The notes below the pieces were generated by a model, which was given only the letters and a program-made list of their open reading frames with translations, was not told the DNA's origin and ran no database searches. From Gemmatimonadales bacterium (GTDB taxonomy: Bacteria > Gemmatimonadota > Gemmatimonadetes > Palauibacterales > Palauibacteraceae): a DNA stretch of 64,000 nt. This document shows, one piece after another, positions 41,591-51,731 of this stretch (positions are counted from its first letter, which is position 1; each line of letters starts with the position of its first letter). The translations under genes and the position numbers were made by a program. Where the stretch lies: the NCBI GenBank assembly GCA_009840115.1, contig VXOJ01000063.1:61199-125198 (forward strand), written 5' to 3'.

Positions 41591-42844
41591 ATGTCCGACG
41601 CATCTCCCGCATATGACAGCCTGCGTACGCCATCCGGCGGGGAAACCATCCGCATGGCCGGCGACCGCCTCGACGTGCCCGACCGCCCGATCATTCCATT
41701 CATCGAAGGAGACGGGATCGGCCCCGACATCTGGCGCGCCGCGAGCGCGGTGCTCGAAGCGGCCGTCGAGAAGGCCTACGGCGACGAGCGGCGGATCGCG
41801 TGGTTCGAGGTGCTCGCGGGCCAGAAGGCGTTCGATCGCACCGGCGACTGGCTCCCCGATGACACGCTCCGTGCCATCCGGCATCACCGGGTCGCGATCA
41901 AGGGGCCCCTCACGACGCCCGTGGGCGGAGGGATCCGGTCGCTCAACGTGGCGCTGCGCCAGCAGCTCGACCTGTTCGCGTGCGTCCGGCCGGTACGCTG
42001 GTTCGAGGGCGTCCCGTCGCCGGTTCGCCAGCCGGACCTCGTCGACATGACGATCTTCCGCGAGAACACCGAGGACATCTACGCCGGCATCGAGTGGGAG
42101 GCCGGGAGCGACGAGGCCCGGCGGCTGCGCGCCTTCCTGTGCGACGAAATGGGCGTCTCGACGATCCGTTTCCCGGAGACCAGTTCCTTCGGGGTGAAGC
42201 CGATCTCGCGTGAAGGAACGCAGCGACTCGTCCGCGCCGCGATCCGATACGCCCGCGACCGGGGATACGGGAGCGTCACGCTGGTCCACAAGGGGAACAT
42301 CATGAAGTTCACCGAGGGCGGCTTCCGCGACTGGGGCTACGAACTCGCGAAGGACGAGTTCGGGGCGCGGGAGTTCGGCGGCGGCCCCTGGTGCGAGACC
42401 TCGGACGGCATCGTCGTCAAGGACGTGATCGCCGACGCGTTTCTGCAACAGATCCTCACGCGGCCCGCGGAGTATGACGTGATCGCGACGATGAACCTGA
42501 ACGGGGACTACATCTCGGACGCGCTCGCCGCGCAGGTGGGCGGGATCGGCATCGCCCCCGGCGCGAACATCAACTACGACACGGGCCACGCGATCTTCGA
42601 GGCGACGCACGGGACCGCGCCGAAGTACGCGGGGCAGGACAAGGTGAACCCGGGATCCGTCATCCTGTCCGGGGAGATGATGCTGCGGCATTTGGGGTGG
42701 AACGAAGCCGCCGACCTTATCGTATCCTCCCTGGGTACCACCATAAGCGAGAAGCGCGTGACGTACGACTTCGAGCGCCTGATGGAAGGCGCGACGCTGC
42801 TCAGGTGCAGCGAGTTCGGCCGGGCCATGATCGACAACATGTGA
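41591..42844 (+). CDS. icd: isocitrate dehydrogenase, NADP-dependent type
   Basis: 417 residues, like E. coli Icd. It has [21 protein letters not shown] (including the phosphorylatable Ser region), [34 protein letters not shown], and the coenzyme site [17 protein letters not shown] with a later VTYDFERLM, consistent with NADP. It converts isocitrate to 2-oxoglutarate. The M16 peptidase gene begins 29 bases after its stop. Confidence 0.95.
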   Translation: MSDASPAYDSLRTPSGGETIRMAGDRLDVPDRPIIPFIEGDGIGPDIWRAASAVLEAAVEKAYGDERRIAWFEVLAGQKAFDRTGDWLPDDTLRAIRHHRVAIKGPLTTPVGGGIRSLNVALRQQLDLFACVRPVRWFEGVPSPVRQPDLVDMTIFRENTEDIYAGIEWEAGSDEARRLRAFLCDEMGVSTIRFPETSSFGVKPISREGTQRLVRAAIRYARDRGYGSVTLVHKGNIMKFTEGGFRDWGYELAKDEFGAREFGGGPWCETSDGIVVKDVIADAFLQQILTRPAEYDVIATMNLNGDYISDALAAQVGGIGIAPGANINYDTGHAIFEATHGTAPKYAGQDKVNPGSVILSGEMMLRHLGWNEAADLIVSSLGTTISEKRVTYDFERLMEGATLLRCSEFGRAMIDNM

Positions 42845-42873
42845 CAGACCGGCACCATCCGATGGAGAAAGAG

Positions 42874-45630
42874 ATGAGTAAGACAGGCAGGTTCGCGGCG
42901 GCGGTGGCGGGGTTCGTGTCCGCGCTGGCCGTCCCCGTTACGGTCGAGGCCCAGCTTCCCGCGGGCGTCACCGAGGTCGCCAGCGTCGAAGGGATTACGG
43001 AATACCGGCTCGAGAACGGGCTGCGCTTCCTGCTCTTCCCCGACCAGAGCAACCAGCGCATCACCGTGAACATCACCTACCTCGTCGGCTCGAGACACGA
43101 AGGGTACGGCGAAACGGGCATGGCCCACCTCCTCGAGCACCTGGTGTTCAAGGGGACCCCGAATCACCCGGACATCCCCAAGGAACTGGACGAGCACGGC
43201 GCCTTTCCGAACGGCACGACGTGGTTCGACCGCACGAACTACTTCGAGACGTTCCCGGCCACGGACGAGAACCTCGAGTGGGCGCTCGACCTGGAGGCCG
43301 ACCGCATGGTGAACTCGTTCATCGCCCAGGAGGATCTCGATTCCGAGATGACGGTCGTGCGGAACGAGTGGGAGGCAGGGGAGAACAGCCCGCAGGGCGT
43401 CCTCCAGAAGCGGGTCCTGTCCGCCGCCTACGACTGGCACAACTACGGCAACTCCACGATCGGCGCCCGCGCGGACATCGAAAACGTGCCCATTGACCGG
43501 CTGCAGGCGTTCTACCGGAAGTACTACCAGCCGGACAATGCGATCCTCGTCGTCGCCGGACGCTTCGATCCGGACCGTGCGCTCGAACTCGTGGCCGAAA
43601 AGTTCGGTCCCCTCCCGCGGCCGGATCGCACGGGGGCGAACCAGCTGTTCAATACGTACACCGCCGAGCCCGCCCAGGACGGGGAGCGCACCGTCACCCT
43701 CCGGCGCGTCGGCGATGTCCAGTTCGCGATGGCGGCCTATCACATGCCGCCGGGTTCTCACGAGCACTTCGCCGCGGTCGACGTGATGACGCACATCCTC
43801 TCCGCGCGTCCCGCCGGGCGCCTCTACCAGGCGCTTGTCGAGCCGGGCCTGGCGGCCAACGCCTTCGCCGGCAACTTCCAGTTGCGCGAGCCGGGCATCC
43901 TGTTCGCCGGCACGGAGGTGCGCGAGGGCGACTCGCTCGACGAAGCCGCCGACGTCATGCTGGGCACGATCCAGGCGCTCACCGACGAACCTCCCACCGA
44001 GGAGGAGGTCGAGAGGGCGAAGACGGACTTTCTCTCGGGCATCGAACTCTCGTTCAACAACCCCCAGGGGATCGCCCTTCAACTCAGCGAGTGGGCGTCG
44101 ATGGGCGACTGGCGCCTCTTCTTCCTGCACCGGGACCGCCTGGAGCGGGTGACGCCCGAAGCGGTCCATCAGGTCGCGCAGGCCTACCTGAAGCCGTCCA
44201 ACAGGACCATCGGCTATTTCTACCCGGCGGATGAGACGCCGGCCCGCGCGGAGATCCCTCCGCCGCCGGACGTCGGCGCGCTGGTGGCCTCGTACACGGG
44301 GCGGGAGGCGGTGGCCGAAGGCGAGGCGTTCGAGCCCACGATCGAGAACATCGAGGCCCGGACGGCGCGGTTCGAACTGCCCAGCGGTCTCAAGGTCGCC
44401 TTCCTCGCGAAGGAGAACCGCGGCGACGCCGTGAACGTGCGCTTCACGCTGCGGCACGGCACGGAAAGCGGGCTCATGGGGCAGGCCACCGCTGGCTCGC
44501 TCGCCGGCGCCATGCTGATGCGCGGGACGGAGAGTCGCTCCCGCCAGGAGATCTCCGACGAACTCGATCGCCTGAAGGCTCAGGGGTTCGTCAACGGGGG
44601 CGCCACGACGGCGAGCGGGTCGTTCACCACCGTGCGGGAGAATCTTCCGGCCGTCCTCCGGCTCGGCGCCGAGATACTCCAGGAACCGGCCTTCGATGCG
44701 GATGAGTTCGAGTTGCTCCGCGAGGAGCGTCTCGCCGGCATCGAATCACAGATGTCAGAGCCGCAGGCCCTTGTGCTCCAGGCGTTTCAGCGTCACTTCA
44801 GCGACTATCCGGCGGACCATCCCCGCTACTCGCCGACCTTCGAGGAGCAGATCGAGCGCCTCGAGGCCGCGACGGTGGACGAGGCGCGCGCCTTCTGGCA
44901 GGGCTTCTACGGGGTGCAGGGCGGTACCATGTCCGTGGTCGGCGACTTCGATGCCGCGGAGATCCGCGCGCTGATCGAGGAACTGTTCGGCGACTGGACC
45001 GCGAGCGAAGCCTACGCCCGCGTGCCGGTCCAGTACCGCGAGATCGCGCCGCTGACCCTCGATATCGAGACGCCGGACAAGGCGAACGCGATGATGTTCG
45101 CCGGACTCTCGATTCAGATGCGCGACGACCACCCCGACTACCCGGCGCTCCTCCTCGGCAACCACATCCTCGGTGGCGGCATGAACTCCCGGCTGTTCAG
45201 CAGGATCCGGGGGGAGGAAGGCCTGTCGTACGGCGTGAGTTCCAACTACGGCGCGCCCCCGATCGATGACGCCGCGCAGTTCCTGGCGTTCGCGATCTTC
45301 GCGCCGGAGAACGCGGACAAGGTGGTCGCCGCGTTCGAAGACGTGCTCGAGACCACGCTGGCGGACGGTTTCTCGCCGGAGGAGTTCGAGGCCGCCAAGA
45401 GGGGCTATCTGGACCAGCAGCAGAACGCCCGCGCGAACGACGCGGCCATCGCGAACATGCTGTCGAACTCCCTGTTCCTGGACCGTCCGCTCTTCTTCAA
45501 CGCGGAGCGGGAGGCCGCGATCGAAGCGCTGACGGCGGCCGACGTCGTGGACGCGATGCGGCGTCACATCGACCTGACGAAGCTGACGATCATCCGGGGC
45601 GGTGACTTCGCGAACAAGCTCGTCCCGTAG
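42874..45630 (+). CDS. secreted M16-family zinc metallopeptidase (pitrilysin type)
   Basis: 918 residues. The ATG at 42874 (GGAG upstream) gives a signal peptide ending VEAQ. The inverted zinc motif HLLEH is at 85-89, followed by the further Glu in ALDLEADRM, so the first M16 domain is catalytic. The second half is a related domain without the motif, ending KLTIIRGGDF. It probably degrades peptides in the periplasm. It is likely read from the icd transcript. Confidence 0.92.
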   Translation: MSKTGRFAAAVAGFVSALAVPVTVEAQLPAGVTEVASVEGITEYRLENGLRFLLFPDQSNQRITVNITYLVGSRHEGYGETGMAHLLEHLVFKGTPNHPDIPKELDEHGAFPNGTTWFDRTNYFETFPATDENLEWALDLEADRMVNSFIAQEDLDSEMTVVRNEWEAGENSPQGVLQKRVLSAAYDWHNYGNSTIGARADIENVPIDRLQAFYRKYYQPDNAILVVAGRFDPDRALELVAEKFGPLPRPDRTGANQLFNTYTAEPAQDGERTVTLRRVGDVQFAMAAYHMPPGSHEHFAAVDVMTHILSARPAGRLYQALVEPGLAANAFAGNFQLREPGILFAGTEVREGDSLDEAADVMLGTIQALTDEPPTEEEVERAKTDFLSGIELSFNNPQGIALQLSEWASMGDWRLFFLHRDRLERVTPEAVHQVAQAYLKPSNRTIGYFYPADETPARAEIPPPPDVGALVASYTGREAVAEGEAFEPTIENIEARTARFELPSGLKVAFLAKENRGDAVNVRFTLRHGTESGLMGQATAGSLAGAMLMRGTESRSRQEISDELDRLKAQGFVNGGATTASGSFTTVRENLPAVLRLGAEILQEPAFDADEFELLREERLAGIESQMSEPQALVLQAFQRHFSDYPADHPRYSPTFEEQIERLEAATVDEARAFWQGFYGVQGGTMSVVGDFDAAEIRALIEELFGDWTASEAYARVPVQYREIAPLTLDIETPDKANAMMFAGLSIQMRDDHPDYPALLLGNHILGGGMNSRLFSRIRGEEGLSYGVSSNYGAPPIDDAAQFLAFAIFAPENADKVVAAFEDVLETTLADGFSPEEFEAAKRGYLDQQQNARANDAAIANMLSNSLFLDRPLFFNAEREAAIEALTAADVVDAMRRHIDLTKLTIIRGGDFANKLVP

Positions 45631-45673
45631 CCGCCGCGGCGGTTCAGCCTCCCGGGGCAGACGCGGGAGCGGC

Positions 45674-45697
45674 GGGCGGCCCGATCAGCGGCCGCCC
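45674..45697. terminator. hairpin between convergent genes
   Basis: A perfect 8-bp stem (GGGCGGCC with GGCCGCCC) around an eight-base loop spans the stop codon of the S9 peptidase gene, 43 bases past the M16 stop. No T-run follows on either strand, so it is a weak terminator candidate or an mRNA end stabiliser. Confidence 0.35.
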
Positions 45698-48252
45698 GTC
45701 TGCTCCCGTTCGACGTTCAGTTGGGTGATGTCCACGCTCCAGCGCGTGTCGCCCAGCAGGTGCTTCACGAAGTACTCCGCGCGCAGCCAGAACCAGTAGT
45801 CGCTCATGTCCCCGTAGCCGTGCCGCTGGCCGGGGAAGACGAAGTAGTCGAAGCGCTTGTTGGCCCGGATCAGCGCCTCCGCCATGCGGTGCGTGCCGGC
45901 GTGGTGGACGTTGTTGTCGATGTCCCCGGTCGTGAGCAGCAGGTGCCCCTTCAGGTTCGCGGCCAGATCCGAGTTGCGCTCGATCTCGTACTCGAAGGTC
46001 ACGTTCCCGCTGTCGTCGACCACCTCACGCACGCCGTGGTGTTTCTCCGACCAGTTCTGGTTGTAGACGTCGTTGTTGTGGTTCCCGGAGGATGAGACGG
46101 CGACCTTGAAGAAATCGGGGTAGACGAGCATCGCCGCCGTGGACATGAACCCGCCGCCGGAGTGCCCGTAGATCCCGATCCGGTCGATGTCGATGAAGTC
46201 GTGCCGGTCCGCGAGTTGCTCGATCGCCGTCTTCTTGTCCGCCAGCCCGTAGTCGCGGAGGTTCCCGTACCCGTAGTTGTGGTACCACTTCGAACGGGCC
46301 GGGTGGCCGCCGCGGTTCCCCACCGTGATCACGACCATCCCGAACTGGGCCAGCGCCGTCTCGTAGCGCGCCGTCGAGAACGCCTTCGCCACCGACTCCG
46401 TCTGCGGCCCGGGGTATACGTAGGCCACGATCGGGTACGTCTTCTCCGGGTCGAAGTCGAAAGGCTTGTACATGACCCCGTACAGGTCCGTCACTCCGTC
46501 GTCCGCCTTCACCGTGTAGGGTTCGGGGAATCCGTACCCCGCCTCCTCCAGCTTCGAGAAGTCGGCGGTTTCGAGGTCCATGATCCGACGGCCGTTGGCC
46601 GCGTGGAGCGCGGCGGTCGGCGTCGTGTTGACGCGCGAGTAGTTGCTGACGAAGAAGCGGTTCGACTCCCCCATCTCCACCCGGTGGTCGAAATCCCCGG
46701 GGTTGAGGAGCGTGAGTCCGGAGCCGTCGAGGTTCACCCGGTACAGGTGCTGGTAGTAGGGATCCTCGCCCACCTCGCGCGCGTTGGCCTGGAAGTAGAC
46801 GACGCCGGCCGCCTCGTCGATCCCGACCACCTGGCGCACCGACCACGGACCCTCGGTGAGGCGGTTGCGCAGCGTCCCGTCCGGCCCGAACCGGTACAGG
46901 TGCGCCCAGCCGTCCCGCTCCGACCACCACAGCATGTCGCCCGATTCGAGCAGTTCGAGCCGCTGGAACTCCACGTAGGTGTTGAGCCGCTCCTCGAACA
47001 GCACGCGCGCCGCGCCGGTCGCCGCGTCCGCCACCATCACGTCCACGCGGTGCTGGTTGCGGCTCTGCCTCACGAAGTGAAGTTCGTCCGATGTCGGAGA
47101 GAGCCACAGCGAGCGGAACGGCTCCTCGCTGTCCGGATAGCGGAACTGGCGCGCGGCCGTCGTGAAGAGGCGGTGATCCTTCCACTCCTCCGGCATCGCG
47201 ACCTCGACCATGCTCCGGTCCTGGAGGTCGTAGATGAGAAGCTCGGGCTGGCTCACGGTCTCCTCGCCCGGCATGTCGTACTTGTAGGACTCGAGTTCGG
47301 GCCGCTTGTTGCCGACCATGTGGATGACCCAGAGGTTCCCCACCTCGCGCCGGTCGCGGCGGATCAGGGAGAAGCGGCGTGAGTCATGGGACCACGAGAT
47401 CGACACCCGCTTCCGTTCGTCCGCGCTTTCCTCGCGCTCGATGTCCGTGTCGCCGCGCTCGAACACCGCGTAGCTGTAGTGCTCCACCCCGTCCGTCGTG
47501 AGCTGCGTCTCTTCGACGTCGATCCCCTCCTCCGCTTCGTCCGCCTCGTCTCCGCTCTTCCCGCGCCGCGCCTCGAGGAACTGCTGGTAGTCCTCTCCGC
47601 TCATCATGTGGAGGTTGTGGTGGCGGGCGAAGATCACCGTCTGTCCGTCCGGCGACACGCTGGCCCAGGACGGGTGGTTGTCGGGCGCCTCCCAGTCCTC
47701 GAGTTCGCGCAGCACCCGCGTGTTCACGTCGTACTCGAAGTGGAAGACCTTCTTCCTGGCGCGCTGGCGCCGGCGTTCTCCCTCTTCCTCCTCCTCGTCC
47801 AGTTCCTCCATCTCGGACCCGGTCTCGTCTTCCTCCTCGTCCTGCGAGGACTCGACCTCGAACTGGAGCGTATTCGCGTCGATGAACTTGATCGCGCGGA
47901 TCGGGAGGTGCCGGCCGTCCCACGGGTCGCGCGTGATGCGGGTCAGCTCGGCCGCGAGCCGGTCGTTGTCGAAGATTTGTCGCTTCGTCCCCGCCACCGG
48001 GTCCACGATGTGGTAGAAGGAGCCGTCCGAGGTCTCCCATTCGTACCAGAACGACTCGGAGCCCTCGATCCACTGCGGATCCACCGAGGTCGAGTAGACG
48101 AGGTCCTGGATCTTGTAGGGCGCGAAGCGCGCGGCGAGGCGGTAGTTCGCCGAACCCTCGCCCGTTTCCTGCGCTGCGAGCGGCGCCGCCAGCAGCATTG
48201 CGGCCGCCAGCGGGAGAAAAAGGCGTGAACCGGCACGGTATGCGGAGTTCAT
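45685..48252 (-). CDS. secreted S9-family prolyl peptidase (DPP IV type)
   Basis: 855 residues from the ATG at 48252, with a signal peptide ending LAAQ. An N-terminal beta-propeller (about 40-600) is followed by an alpha/beta hydrolase domain. The serine nucleophile motif is YGHSGGGFMS (about residue 697), and the later GDIDNNVHHAGTHRMAE carries the Asp and His of the triad. An acidic then basic insert (135-168, mostly Glu/Asp then Arg/Lys) is unusual for the family. It probably releases dipeptides from peptides outside the inner membrane. Confidence 0.9.
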   Translation of the reverse strand: MNSAYRAGSRLFLPLAAAMLLAAPLAAQETGEGSANYRLAARFAPYKIQDLVYSTSVDPQWIEGSESFWYEWETSDGSFYHIVDPVAGTKRQIFDNDRLAAELTRITRDPWDGRHLPIRAIKFIDANTLQFEVESSQDEEEDETGSEMEELDEEEEEGERRRQRARKKVFHFEYDVNTRVLRELEDWEAPDNHPSWASVSPDGQTVIFARHHNLHMMSGEDYQQFLEARRGKSGDEADEAEEGIDVEETQLTTDGVEHYSYAVFERGDTDIEREESADERKRVSISWSHDSRRFSLIRRDRREVGNLWVIHMVGNKRPELESYKYDMPGEETVSQPELLIYDLQDRSMVEVAMPEEWKDHRLFTTAARQFRYPDSEEPFRSLWLSPTSDELHFVRQSRNQHRVDVMVADAATGAARVLFEERLNTYVEFQRLELLESGDMLWWSERDGWAHLYRFGPDGTLRNRLTEGPWSVRQVVGIDEAAGVVYFQANAREVGEDPYYQHLYRVNLDGSGLTLLNPGDFDHRVEMGESNRFFVSNYSRVNTTPTAALHAANGRRIMDLETADFSKLEEAGYGFPEPYTVKADDGVTDLYGVMYKPFDFDPEKTYPIVAYVYPGPQTESVAKAFSTARYETALAQFGMVVITVGNRGGHPARSKWYHNYGYGNLRDYGLADKKTAIEQLADRHDFIDIDRIGIYGHSGGGFMSTAAMLVYPDFFKVAVSSSGNHNNDVYNQNWSEKHHGVREVVDDSGNVTFEYEIERNSDLAANLKGHLLLTTGDIDNNVHHAGTHRMAEALIRANKRFDYFVFPGQRHGYGDMSDYWFWLRAEYFVKHLLGDTRWSVDITQLNVEREQTGGR

Positions 48253-48441
48253 GGCAAGACTCGTGGCTGTCGTGATCGGAACGAGATGAGAGACGGAGAA
48301 CGTGGAGGAGGTCGGGGCGGCCTGTCCAGATGGCCGCCCCGCGGGGCGCGGAGGCGCACCCGATCGGCGGGGGCCGGGCCGGGCGACCGACCCCCCGCCG
48401 ACAGGGGTCAAGCCGAGTCGGTCAGCAAGCTGGCGTCGGTG

Positions 48442-48849
48442 CTAGTCGCCGCGTCCGAGCATCATGCCGACGACGGCGCCGGCGGCGCCCCAGAGGACGG
48501 CCGTGACGACGACGTCGACGACGACCGAGGTGAGGGTCGAGGTGTTCATCGCGCCCAGGGCCACGAACCCGAAGGTCGCGGCAATGAGGGCGCCGAGCTT
48601 GGCGCCCGCCTGGGCGCCGCCCGCGACATCCGTCGCGCCCTTCCAGCCCAGCGCGGTCGCGAGCACTCCGCCGCCGGCGAGCTGGCCTACGGCGATCCAG
48701 AGGAAATCGGGAGACTCCTTAATGACACCGGTGGCTGAGCCCATGTTGGCTTCAAAGAAGCCACCCAGGAGCAGTTCGTACAGGACGTAGCCGCCCACAA
48801 GAAGGACGACGGCGCCGGCGATCGAGGCGATGAGGCACTTCGTGTTCAT
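48442..48849 (-). CDS. small integral membrane protein, function unknown
   Basis: 135 residues with about four membrane helices (roughly 5-28, 48-66, 78-98 and 107-130), starting MNTKCLIASIAGAVVLLVGG. The ATG has GGAGGG upstream. The Gly/Ala-rich helices resemble DUF1761-type proteins, but the match is not firm. The 189-base gap toward the S9 peptidase and the 180-base gap on its other side show no gene. The latter contains short GC inverted repeats near 48980-49025 that may end transcription of the next gene. Confidence 0.6.
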   Translation of the reverse strand: MNTKCLIASIAGAVVLLVGGYVLYELLLGGFFEANMGSATGVIKESPDFLWIAVGQLAGGGVLATALGWKGATDVAGGAQAGAKLGALIAATFGFVALGAMNTSTLTSVVVDVVVTAVLWGAAGAVVGMMLGRGD

Positions 48850-49029
48850 GGCGTTCCCTCCGCCTGAAGGTGGTGAAGCCCCCCCGCACACGTCCCTTCC
48901 TCCCGCGGGCAGACGCGCGCGGCGCGCGCAACAGGCTCACCGGGCGGCGGCCACCCTGCCTTGAAGCATAGGAATCGAAACCCGACCGGCAAGACCGGCC
49001 GTCCCGCTAGCTCGGGCGGGTGGTGCCGG

Positions 49030-50304
49030 CTAGAACCGGTCCAGCCGGGGGTTGACCACGTTGGAGTAGATCGAACCGAACGTGTAGGAGAAGCCCACCG
49101 ACACGCCGTACTCGAAGCCGCTCTGCAGGATGCGCTGGCGGAGGAGGACCTCCTCGGTCGTGGCGTCGCCGGCGGGTACGTTCAGCTGATCGCGGATGCG
49201 CGAGTAGTTCGCGTTCAGCCGGAGCGACAGACCGCGGAAGATCCGGAAATCGGCCCCCGCGAAGGCCGTGAAGCGGTTCTTCGAGGGATCGTGGAGGAAC
49301 TGGGAGAAGGTCAGAAACCCGTACGATTCGCCCCACGGCTGGCGGACGCTGAGGCGGACGCTGAAGCGGTGGTGCGGGAGCGTCTCGTCGTCCTTAAGGA
49401 AGACGGTCTGCTCGATGTAGTCATGGTACCGGACGCCGATCGTGTAGAGGAAATTGAACTGCCGGCGGGTGGACTCGGAGTAGGGGAAGATGTTGTACTC
49501 CAAGGCCGGCCCCAGCCGCAGCTGCAGGTCCTCGTTCCCGAAGCTGGAGTGTCCCACTTCGAACGCGGCCCCGGCCGACCAGTGGTCCGACAGGCTCCAC
49601 ACGCTGAGCCCTTCGGCCTCGTAGCTCTCGCGAATGCTCGTGACCGAAGTCGTGTCGGAGGTCTCGAACAGCCGCCGGTTGTAGCTCCCGTCCACGGAGA
49701 ATTCGAGTTTCAGGGCGTCCGTGACCCGGTCGGCCGAGAACCCGCTCTCCAGTTCGTACGATTCGGTGCGCTCGTCCACATCGAGTTCGGCGTTCGCGCG
49801 CAGCCGGAAGGTCCAGAAGTTCCAGGGGTCGTCCTCGGGCCGTGCCGCGATCTCGCCGTGGTCGGCTCCGTCGTAGTGGATGTCGATGCTGGAGGCCTGG
49901 TCGGTGCGGGCGATGTAGCGCAGCAGCCCCAGTTCGAGCGTGCGGGCCACGTCCGTCAGCCGCTGCTCCAACGCGAGGTTGGCCCGCGTCACGACTTCGA
50001 GCCGGTCCGTGACCTCCGCGAACTCCTCCCGCCCGATGAAGTCGAGCGTGAAGCGCCGGCCGCCGCTGCCGGTGTCTTCCGAGGTCATGAGGACGTGGAC
50101 CTGCGCGTCCTCGCGGTCGCGCGTGTAGTTCACGTACGGGATCTCGCGGCGGTAGAAGTCGAAGTCGCACATCCCGCGGCCGCCGTCGCAATCGAAGAAG
50201 ACGCGAAGGGCGCCGTTGCCGTTGGCGATGGGCGTCACTTCCTGCGCGGGGAGGGGAGCGGCGGCCAGGCAGGCCAGCGCAGCGAGAAAGGCTGACCGTT
50301 TCAT
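49030..50304 (-). CDS. outer-membrane beta-barrel protein, family unknown
   Basis: 424 residues with a signal peptide ([21 protein letters not shown]). The N-terminal domain (about 25-150) contains [20 protein letters not shown], suggesting a disulfide, and [12 protein letters not shown]. The C-terminal two thirds is a run of barrel strands ending [12 protein letters not shown] with a terminal Phe, as barrel proteins require for assembly. No function can be named. Its ATG overlaps the stop of a VOC-gene remnant. Confidence 0.7.
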   Translation of the reverse strand: MKRSAFLAALACLAAAPLPAQEVTPIANGNGALRVFFDCDGGRGMCDFDFYRREIPYVNYTRDREDAQVHVLMTSEDTGSGGRRFTLDFIGREEFAEVTDRLEVVTRANLALEQRLTDVARTLELGLLRYIARTDQASSIDIHYDGADHGEIAARPEDDPWNFWTFRLRANAELDVDERTESYELESGFSADRVTDALKLEFSVDGSYNRRLFETSDTTSVTSIRESYEAEGLSVWSLSDHWSAGAAFEVGHSSFGNEDLQLRLGPALEYNIFPYSESTRRQFNFLYTIGVRYHDYIEQTVFLKDDETLPHHRFSVRLSVRQPWGESYGFLTFSQFLHDPSKNRFTAFAGADFRIFRGLSLRLNANYSRIRDQLNVPAGDATTEEVLLRQRILQSGFEYGVSVGFSYTFGSIYSNVVNPRLDRF

Positions 50305-50453
50305 CCGCCGACCACCGTCCCTCCATTCATCATGATCAGGTAGTTTGCCTCGGGGTCACCGCCCGTCTGTACGAAACCGAGCTTCTCATAGAACGCCTTC
50401 GAGGCGGCGAGGTCCTTTACCGTGAGACTGATCGAGAAGAGGCCGAGATCCAA
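50301..50453 (-). pseudogene. remnant of a VOC/glyoxalase-family gene (N-terminal part only)
   Basis: 50 codons from a TTG encode [20 protein letters not shown], continuing through [12 protein letters not shown] to [11 protein letters not shown]. This is the start of a small VOC-family protein that normally runs to about 120 residues. The frame stops at the point where the outer-membrane protein gene begins. The missing C-terminal part is not nearby. It is read as a truncated leftover. Confidence 0.65.
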
Positions 50454-50478
50454 GGGATCGCTCCGGGTTGAGGGCGCT

Positions 50479-51615
50479 GTGGCGCTCCGTCTTTCGCTCC
50501 GCTCACCGCAGCTGCGACGCGGGGCCTCGGAAGGGATCCTCGAACCGTCCGAGGCCGCGGCCGCTCGGGAGGTGATCCGCGGCTGGCATGGATACGACGC
50601 GACGCCGATGGTAACACTGCCGGGGCTTGCGGCGTTGCTGGGCGTCGAGGCGGTTTGGGTCAAGGATGAATCGCCGCGCTTCGGGCTCGGCTCGTTCAAG
50701 GCGCTCGGCGGGGCGTTCGCGGTGCTGCACGCGCTGCAGGACGAGATCGAGCGGCGGAGCGGCACCCGGCCGACGGCGCCGGAATTGCGGGCCGGGCATC
50801 CGCTCGCGGCGGAGATCACGGTCACGACCGCCTCGGCCGGGAACCACGGCCGATCCGTGGCGTGGGGAAGCGCCGAGTTCGGCTGCCGCTGCGTGATTTT
50901 CCTTCCGGAAGACGCGATGCCCGCTCGCGCCCGGGCGATCGAGGGACACGGGGCGAGGGTGGTCCGCGTACCCGGCGAGTACGACGGCGTCGTCGGGCAC
51001 ACGGACCGGGAGGCCGCGCGGAACGGCTGGATCGTCGTCTCCGACACCGCGTATGCAGGGTACGAGGAGACGCCCCGCCGCATCATGGCGGGCTACACGC
51101 TCCTCGCCGCGGAGATGCTCGACGACCTCGCGAATGCCGGCTCGGCGCCGCTCACGCACCTCTTTGTGCAGGCGGGCGTCGGCGGCCTCGCGACCGGGGT
51201 GTGCGGCCATTTCGCGCAGGCGTGCGGCGAGGGGCGGCCGCGCTTCATCGCCGTCGAGCCGTGGCGGGCCGACTGCTTCGGCCGGAGCCTGCGACTCGGC
51301 CGGTCGAGCATCGCCGAACCGCCGTTCCACACCGCGATGGGCGGTCTCGCCGCCGGCGTCGCGTCGACGATCGCCTGGGATTACCTGGCGCCGCTGCTCG
51401 ACGCGGCGATCGCGCTCCCCGAGCCCGCCTGGGCCGCCGGCGCCGAGGCGCTCGAGTCCGGGCGGCTGGGCGCGCGCATCGTCGCGGGCCCGTCCGGCGC
51501 CGCCGGCGCAGGGGCGCTCGTGGCCCTGGCCCGCCTCCCCGCCCTGCGCCGGCTCCTCGGCCTCGACGCCTCCGCGCGGGTCGGCGCCATCGTCACCGAG
51601 CAGCGTTTCGACTGA
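50479..51615 (+). CDS. dpaL: diaminopropionate ammonia-lyase
   Basis: 378 residues from the GTG at 50479 (AGGG upstream). It is a fold-type II PLP enzyme that cleaves 2,3-diaminopropionate to pyruvate and ammonia. The PLP Lys lies in [32 protein letters not shown] is the cofactor-side loop, [11 protein letters not shown] the phosphate-binding Gly loop, and [14 protein letters not shown] is a DpaL-type stretch. Threonine dehydratase relatives lack that last motif. It is divergent from the outer-membrane protein gene. Confidence 0.86.
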   Translation: MALRLSLRSPQLRRGASEGILEPSEAAAAREVIRGWHGYDATPMVTLPGLAALLGVEAVWVKDESPRFGLGSFKALGGAFAVLHALQDEIERRSGTRPTAPELRAGHPLAAEITVTTASAGNHGRSVAWGSAEFGCRCVIFLPEDAMPARARAIEGHGARVVRVPGEYDGVVGHTDREAARNGWIVVSDTAYAGYEETPRRIMAGYTLLAAEMLDDLANAGSAPLTHLFVQAGVGGLATGVCGHFAQACGEGRPRFIAVEPWRADCFGRSLRLGRSSIAEPPFHTAMGGLAAGVASTIAWDYLAPLLDAAIALPEPAWAAGAEALESGRLGARIVAGPSGAAGAGALVALARLPALRRLLGLDASARVGAIVTEQRFD

Positions 51616-51627
51616 CGACGCGGCCGC

Positions 51628-51655
51628 TTGCCGCCGCCCCCCGCCACCGTATAGT
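51628..51655 (+). promoter_or_regulatory. promoter of the M20 peptidase gene
   Basis: -35 TTGCCG (51628-51633), a 16 bp spacer and -10 TATAGT (51650-51655). The leader of about 70 bases carries AGGAG before the ATG at 51732. Confidence 0.5.
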
Positions 51656-51731
51656 CGATCACGCCGATCCTCGAATCGCGCGCGCACGCAGTTACGGCGC
51701 CTTGAACGCCCTCAACCCGTCCAGGAGTCAC

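Noticed and set aside
50301..50303. TGA at the end of the VOC fragment as another selenocysteine
   Set aside because: The sequence after it does not resemble a VOC protein, the position is not a Cys in the family, and no suitable hairpin was seen.
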